Source of the DNA: Chloroflexota bacterium
Lineage (GTDB): Bacteria; Chloroflexota; Anaerolineae; Aggregatilineales; Phototrophicaceae
Direction: 5' to 3'
Assembly: GCA_026707745.1 (NCBI GenBank)
Contig: JAPOWG010000030.1
Span: forward strand, 1 to 64,000
DNA length: 64,000 bases
The position numbers and the translations under genes were made by a program. Positions 59,519 to 64,000 of the stretch are shown here, in pieces (positions within the stretch are counted from its first letter, which is position 1; every line of letters starts with the position of its first letter). The notes under the pieces are model-generated. The model was not told where the DNA came from. It searched no databases and saw only the letters and a list, made by a program, of their open reading frames with translations.

Positions 59519-60562
59519 ATGGAAGCCCTAGTCAAATTCGGACGCGAGGACAAACAGGTCGAGATCCGCGATATCGCGCAACCGCCGGATCCCGGTCCTG
59601 GCGAGGTCGTGGTGGAAGTGCGGGCAGCGGGCGTCTGTGGCAGCGACCTGCACATGTGGCGCGATCATCAGAGTTGGACGATCAAGCTGCCGCTGGTGCT
59701 GGGGCACGAATTCTGCGGCCTCGTCGCCGCCATCGGCGCGGATGTGGCAGGTTTCCAGGTCGGCGACCGCGTGGCCGTCGAGACAGCGGCAGAGATCTGC
59801 GGCAACTGTGTCTTCTGCCACGCGGGGGAATATAATCAATGCCCGCATCGCTTGGGTTACGGCGCTCTTTACGACGGCGCCTTCACCCGTTTCGTAACCG
59901 CCCGGCAAGGGATACTGCATCACATCCCGGCAAATGTGCCCTTTGAATATGCCGCGCTCACCGAACCGATTTGCGTGGCTTACAACGCGCTGGTGGAAAA
60001 GACGCCGGTGTTGCATCCCGGCGACACGGTTGTGATTCAAGGTCCCGGGCCGATCGGCATGATGGCGCTCTTCGTAGCCAAGCTGCGCGGCGCCAGCGAG
60101 ATTATCATGCTCGGCACCGACGTTGACAAACAGCGCCTGGGCGTCGCGGAGCAGATCGGCGCGACCAGGACGCTCAACATCGACGAAGACGACCCCATCG
60201 AATTGCTTCGCTCGCTGGGGGACGGCTACGGCGCCGACTTGATCGTCGACTGCACCGGCGTCAGCATCGCCTTGCAATCGGCGCTGGAAATGGTCCGCCC
60301 CAACGGCATCATCACCAAAATCGGCTGGGGACCGGAGCCGTTGAACTTCAATCTGGATCCCCTGGTACAAAAGGCCGTGACGCTGCAAGGCACTTTCAGC
60401 CACCTGTATTCGACCTGGGAACGCGCGCTTGGCTTGCTGTCATCCGGGCAGATCGATCTGGAACTGATCATCGGCGGCGTTTATCCCCTGGGCGACTGGA
60501 CCGAAGCCTTCGAAGAGATGGAAGCCGGCAACAACGTCAAGTCGGTTCTTTTGCCCGCCTAG
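59519..60562 (+). CDS. Zinc-dependent sugar alcohol/threonine dehydrogenase (MDR family)
   Basis: 347 residues. Catalytic zinc: Cys40 (GVCGSDLH), His63-Glu64 (GHEF); structural zinc Cys94, Cys97, Cys100, Cys108; dinucleotide loop GPGPIG (175-180). Close in style to sorbitol/L-threonine dehydrogenases. Probably oxidises a sugar alcohol or sugar derivative with NAD(P)+, with the isomerase upstream and HPS-like enzyme downstream. A hairpin CCGCCTAG/CTAGGCGG (60555-60577) covers its stop codon. Confidence 0.9.
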   Translation: MEALVKFGREDKQVEIRDIAQPPDPGPGEVVVEVRAAGVCGSDLHMWRDHQSWTIKLPLVLGHEFCGLVAAIGADVAGFQVGDRVAVETAAEICGNCVFCHAGEYNQCPHRLGYGALYDGAFTRFVTARQGILHHIPANVPFEYAALTEPICVAYNALVEKTPVLHPGDTVVIQGPGPIGMMALFVAKLRGASEIIMLGTDVDKQRLGVAEQIGATRTLNIDEDDPIELLRSLGDGYGADLIVDCTGVSIALQSALEMVRPNGIITKIGWGPEPLNFNLDPLVQKAVTLQGTFSHLYSTWERALGLLSSGQIDLELIIGGVYPLGDWTEAFEEMEAGNNVKSVLLPA

Positions 60563-60577
60563 ACAGCCGCTAGGCGG
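60555..60577 (+). terminator. Stem-loop spanning the dehydrogenase stop codon
   Basis: Perfect 8-bp arms CCGCCTAG and CTAGGCGG with a 7-nt loop; the TAG stop is in the 5' arm. No T-run, so terminator function is uncertain. Confidence 0.35.
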
Positions 60578-60667
60578 CAGCGAATAGGGACTCCGAGCTC
60601 GTGCAGAAAAGCTAGCTCGTTCCGCTGGGGCGGCTGGCGGTTTTACAAGGCACATGAAGGAATAGCT

Positions 60668-61336
60668 ATGGATGCCAAGATCCAGATATCGATTGATGTC
60701 ATCGACCTAGACGAGGCGCTGGCACTCGCCCGCGCCTCGGTCAACGCGGGCGTTGACTGGCTCGAAGTGGGGACGCCGCTGTTGCTCGCGGAAGGCCTGC
60801 ACGCCGTGCGCGCCTTCCGCGAAGCCTTCCCCGATACGCCGATAGTCGTGGACCTCAAGACCATGGATGGCGCCGGGCTGGAAGCGGAAATGATGTTCAA
60901 AGCCGGCGGCGACATGGTGGTTGTTATGGGCCAGGCCCACGACGCCAGCATCATTGAGCAGGTCAAAATGGCAAGGCGCTACGGTAAACAAGTGATGTGC
61001 GATGTCATGCTCTGCCCGGATAAAGCGGGCCGCGCGCGCCAAGCGCAAGCGATGGGCGTGGACTACATCATCGTGCACACCGGCTTCGACGAACGAAATA
61101 TGATTCCCGGGCTCAGCCCGCTTGATGACCTGCCCGCCATCCTGGACGCGGTTGATATCCCGGTGCAAGCGGTTGGCGGCTTGAGTGTGCCGCAGGCCAT
61201 TCAGACGCTGCGAATGGGCGCGGAAATCGTCGTTTTTGGCGCGCCCCTGGTGATCAGCGGGCAAGAATTCAAAGCGGCCGATCCCAACTTCGACCGGCAA
61301 CTGCGCGAAATCGTCAAAACGGTGCGCGAGGCTTAA
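60668..61336 (+). CDS. Orotidine-decarboxylase-superfamily enzyme (hexulose-phosphate synthase/KGPDC-like)
   Basis: 222 residues, full length for the HUMPS/KGPDC group. Metal motif DLKTMDG (62-68, Asp62, Lys64, Asp67), substrate Glu33 in WLEVGTPLL, the GGDMVVVMGQAHD strand, DYIIVHTGFDE, and phosphate-binding AVGGLSVPQ and VVFGAPLV. Members either make hexulose 6-phosphate from formaldehyde and ribulose 5-phosphate or decarboxylate 3-keto-gulonate 6-phosphate; the sequence does not settle which. With the isomerase and dehydrogenase upstream, sugar-acid degradation is preferred. Confidence 0.87.
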   Translation: MDAKIQISIDVIDLDEALALARASVNAGVDWLEVGTPLLLAEGLHAVRAFREAFPDTPIVVDLKTMDGAGLEAEMMFKAGGDMVVVMGQAHDASIIEQVKMARRYGKQVMCDVMLCPDKAGRARQAQAMGVDYIIVHTGFDERNMIPGLSPLDDLPAILDAVDIPVQAVGGLSVPQAIQTLRMGAEIVVFGAPLVISGQEFKAADPNFDRQLREIVKTVREA

Positions 61337-61419
61337 TTCGTAGCTTGCCAAGTTTCAAAGTGTTGTAAGCCATAGACGCTTGTGAAAATTTTCCTTTATG
61401 GCGCCGGACAGGCGCCCTA

Positions 61420-61448
61420 TTGTTATGAAATGGAAATGACCGTATACT
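61420..61448 (+). promoter_or_regulatory. Sigma-70-like promoter for the acyl-CoA-dehydrogenase-like genes
   Basis: TTGTTA (61420-61425), 17-bp spacer, TATACT (61443-61448), 36 bp before the gene start. A small hairpin GGCGCC-GGACA-GGCGCC (61400-61416) lies just upstream and may end the previous transcript. Confidence 0.5.
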
Positions 61449-61483
61449 AGCCCGCTGGTAACGATCAGTTGGAACTGTTTTAT

Positions 61484-63046
61484 ATGTTCATAAACGATTC
61501 GAGATTCGGCGATATCGTGGATTTTGACAAGTTGCGCGAATCAATCCGCCACTTGTACGATGCGCTTTTACCAGACTTCGATATGCACAAGTCGCTTCAA
61601 GTCGGCACCGAGCTTTACGGCGACGAACCGGACTTGATGATCGCCGCCGGCGCCAGCATGCTGGCCTGGATGACCGTTATCGCGGCTGGCGAAGACGAGA
61701 TCGCCGAAGGTCTGAAGGATAGCCTGTTCACCCTCGGCTGGACCGAAGAAGAGATCGGATCTGACCTCTTAAGCGCGAAGACCATCGCGACGCCGCTCAA
61801 CGATGATCCCGACTGCGCCGATTATCACATCAAGGGCCGCAAGTGGCTGATCAATAACTCCTACCATGCCGACTATCACACGATCGTCGCCAAGATCGAT
61901 CCGGATTCCAGTGGACCGCGTTCGCTTTCGATCTTCCTGGTGCCGCAAAGCAGTTGCAAGAACTGGGAACGACTGGAGACCCACGTTTTGCGCAAAATGG
62001 TGCTGACCACCTTCGACATTGACGGTCCCGGACGGCTCTTGGGCAAGGCCGGCCACGGCTTGCAAATCCTGCAGCGGATGGCGATGCCCAGCAAATACCA
62101 GTGCGCCTACGTCGGTATCAAGCTGATCAACGAAGCCATACCCGCCGGCATTGAGCACTTGTCGAAAAAACGCATATTCAACGAGAACCCGATCAACTTC
62201 AGCAATGTCCTGCGGCAGATGTATAACCTGGTGCTGCAAGGCGCGGTACTCAATTTCATCTATTATCGCGCCCTGGCATTCAGCGCGGGCAGCTTCTTGC
62301 AATTCCACGGCGTCATGCTCAAGTCCTGGTTATTGCTGCGCGCCAACGAATTGCTGGGCCAGAACCTGCTGGTGGTCGGTTCCAAGGGATTTCTGGCGGA
62401 ATCCGTCATCGGTCGCAACACCATTGATTCTTTTGTCCTGCCCGTATTTGACGGTCATTACACCATCAACACCTTGATGACCGCTAAACATATGAAGCGC
62501 TACCTGGGGGCGGCCCGCCGCGCCAACGTAGAAGAACGCTTGTCCATCTTGCGCGGGGGCAGCGTCACGTCGGGGGCCGGCGATCCGATTCGCGCGCCCT
62601 CGCGCAAGCTGCGCAATCCCGACTTCTTTGATTACGCCAGGTACATTGAGGACCTGGACCTGCCCATCGATCTTGACGCCCGCGCTGTGGTCGCGGCGAT
62701 GCAATCGCTCTTTGACGAACTTAGCGCGCGCGAGCTGACCACGGATCCGGAACACCGTTACAAAATGGGCGCCATGCTCCATTGGATGGAAGCCTTGCTG
62801 GCTGCTTGCGAGATGTGGCGAGCAACGGAAGAAGACGAATATCTCAATGCCGTGATCATGCAATACAACGCCTTTGTCAATCAATTCAATTCCGTAATCA
62901 GCGAGAGCGCCTTGAATACGCCTTTCCTGACATTGATGCGGCAGCGCCCCATGCGCAAGTTTGAAAAGCCGCGCGAGTTTTTGCTGCGCCTGTATCACCT
63001 GGTCGAACAGTTTTCCGTTCGTCAAGAAGCGCTTGTTGCGGAGTGA
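61484..63046 (+). CDS. Acyl-CoA dehydrogenase-like protein with altered catalytic position, first of a tandem pair
   Basis: 520 residues from the ATG at 61484, which aligns with the start of the next paralogue; a TTG at 61469 is an alternative. ACAD landmarks: WTEEEIGSDL (86-95, FAD/substrate loop), YHIKGRKWLINNS (114-126), HVLRKMVLTTFDIDGPGRLL, and NTIDSFVLPVFDGHYTIN. In the last segment the position of the usual catalytic Glu (YEGT) is Asp323 (FDGH). Longer than ordinary ACADs (~380) because of a C-terminal extension of ~150 residues, as in AidB/ACAD11-like groups. Substrate unknown; may be a flavoprotein acting on something other than acyl-CoA. Confidence 0.75.
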   Translation: MFINDSRFGDIVDFDKLRESIRHLYDALLPDFDMHKSLQVGTELYGDEPDLMIAAGASMLAWMTVIAAGEDEIAEGLKDSLFTLGWTEEEIGSDLLSAKTIATPLNDDPDCADYHIKGRKWLINNSYHADYHTIVAKIDPDSSGPRSLSIFLVPQSSCKNWERLETHVLRKMVLTTFDIDGPGRLLGKAGHGLQILQRMAMPSKYQCAYVGIKLINEAIPAGIEHLSKKRIFNENPINFSNVLRQMYNLVLQGAVLNFIYYRALAFSAGSFLQFHGVMLKSWLLLRANELLGQNLLVVGSKGFLAESVIGRNTIDSFVLPVFDGHYTINTLMTAKHMKRYLGAARRANVEERLSILRGGSVTSGAGDPIRAPSRKLRNPDFFDYARYIEDLDLPIDLDARAVVAAMQSLFDELSARELTTDPEHRYKMGAMLHWMEALLAACEMWRATEEDEYLNAVIMQYNAFVNQFNSVISESALNTPFLTLMRQRPMRKFEKPREFLLRLYHLVEQFSVRQEALVAE

Positions 63047-63233
63047 AATTGAGCCGCTTGGCGGGCATGCCATTTTTGCCGGACGAGGCCTGCTGCGCCT
63101 TTGCTGTGGCGCTTTAGCATAATACTGCCTTGGGCAAGAGGGGCGGCAAGTTGAGGACGCGCGTTCGACGCTCTTGTGAAAAGTCGGTTCGTCAATCACA
63201 TAGCTGGACTGCATTAGGATTCTGCCAAGAACC

Positions 63234-64000
63234 ATGGACATCGTAAAAGACCGGAACTTCGGCGACATCATCGATTACCAACGCTTGCGCAGAGGCATGA
63301 AGGCTGTGCTGGATAACGTCTATCCTACCTTCAACTTAATGGGTTCCATGCTGGAAGCCACCCGTCTCTTTCGCAACAACCCCAGTTACATGACTGCCTG
63401 CGCCGCCAGCGGCCTGGCTTATATGATGCTGGTAGCCGCAGAAGAATACGAATTGGCAGCCAAACTCAAGGGCAAGATCTTCACGCTGAGCTGGACCGAA
63501 GAGCATACCGGCACCGACTTGCTAAGCGTCAGGACCAAAGCGACGCCAACAAGCGACGAGCCGAACGAGAAAGTTTTTCATATCAGGGGTCAGAAGTGGC
63601 TGATCAACAATTCCTACCACGCCGACTATCATTCTGTCATCGCCAAAGTAGATCCCGCCGCCGACGGTCCGCGCTCACTGTCCATCTTCGCCGTGCCGCA
63701 CAGCAGCACCCGGAACTGGGAACGGCTGGAAACCCATGTGCTGCGCAGCATGGTGCTGACCAAGTTCGAGATCGACGGACCGGGCATCTTGATCGGCCAG
63801 GTCGGGCGCGGCCTGGAAATCTTGCAGCGCATGGCGTTGCCCTCGAAATACCACTGCGCCTACATGGGTGTATCCATGGTCGCGGATTCCTTGCCCGCTG
63901 CCATTGACCATCTCTCGACCAAGCATATTTTCGGGGACAATCCCATCCAATTCAGCAATGTCTTTCGCCAGCTTTACAATCTCGTTCAACAAGCAGCGCA
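63234..64000 (+). CDS. Acyl-CoA dehydrogenase-like protein, second of a tandem pair (cut by window end)
   Basis: Open from the ATG at 63234 to the window edge, 255 codons and two bases with no stop. Aligns along its whole visible length with the preceding protein: RNFGDIIDYQRLR at the start, WTEEHTGTDL, FHIRGQKWLINNSYHADYH, RNWERLETHVLRSMVLTKF, and NPIQFSNVFRQLYNLVQQ. Clear paralogue arising by tandem duplication, with many substitutions, so old. The catalytic region is beyond the window. The 187-bp gap before it shows no strong structure. Confidence 0.75.
   Translation, partial: MDIVKDRNFGDIIDYQRLRRGMKAVLDNVYPTFNLMGSMLEATRLFRNNPSYMTACAASGLAYMMLVAAEEYELAAKLKGKIFTLSWTEEHTGTDLLSVRTKATPTSDEPNEKVFHIRGQKWLINNSYHADYHSVIAKVDPAADGPRSLSIFAVPHSSTRNWERLETHVLRSMVLTKFEIDGPGILIGQVGRGLEILQRMALPSKYHCAYMGVSMVADSLPAAIDHLSTKHIFGDNPIQFSNVFRQLYNLVQQAA

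Noticed and set aside
1..64000. tRNA, rRNA, CRISPR arrays, prophage or complete insertion sequences
   Set aside because: All noncoding gaps were read; none shows a cloverleaf, regular spacer repeats or transposase/integrase coding sequence.

Overview
The window reads as a dense, GC-rich accessory catabolic region of a free-living heterotrophic bacterium, most likely a Chloroflexota (Anaerolineae-like) member. That placement is inference from gene style only: solute-binding proteins whose mature N-termini share the phrase AAGELPPVDERLP, many ABC importers, six Gfo/Idh/MocA oxidoreductases, and no ribosomal or other marker gene. I see no tRNA, rRNA, CRISPR array, phage gene or transposase.

Layout. 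1-3.4 kb (+): end of a sugar-binding protein, a class II aldolase, an ASRT-type small-molecule-binding protein and a zinc dehydrogenase. 3.8-10.4 kb (+): oligopeptide-type ABC importer 1 (SBP-B-C-D-F). 10.9-24.9 kb (+): LacI regulator, oligopeptide-type importer 2 (SBP-B-C-F-D), a DHDPS-family lyase, an enolase-superfamily protein with an altered metal ligand, a Gfo oxidoreductase, two amidohydrolases and a GSAM-like aminotransferase. 24.9-36.0 kb (-), convergent with the previous block: a MalEFG-type importer with a tandemly duplicated permease followed by Gfo, PTE-like hydrolase, D-threonine-aldolase-like PLP enzyme, Gfo, D-aminoacylase-like hydrolase and a rhamnonate-dehydratase-like enzyme. 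36.4-38.3 kb (-): SDR and Gfo. 38.8-42.0 kb (+): a second MalEFG-type importer. 42.1-48.7 kb (-): PhyH dioxygenase, ROK kinase, DUF4127, NanE, two Gfo enzymes and a lipoprotein. 48.9-57.8 kb (-): GntR/LacI-type regulator and oligopeptide-type importer 3. 58.1-64 kb (+): small membrane protein, sugar isomerase, zinc dehydrogenase, HPS/KGPDC-like enzyme, and two tandem acyl-CoA-dehydrogenase-like proteins, the last cut by the window end.

Main discoveries. (1) The last gene of importer 3 encodes an intact OppF/DppF-type ATPase that continues, in one frame, into a membrane helix and three near-identical PPC-like beta domains predicted outside the cell: an ABC ATPase with its own ectodomain. (2) An 890-bp tandem duplication produced a second MalG-type permease whose first codons are copied from the start of the neighbouring oxidoreductase gene. 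(3) Three copies of a ~229-251 bp MITE, two flanked by perfect 8-bp target duplications, differ by presence or absence of 22-nt hairpin modules sharing the core GTGTCTACGCG; the same core interrupts unrelated repeats elsewhere in the window. (4) DUF4127 is translationally coupled between a ROK kinase and NanE, which points to amino-sugar catabolism.
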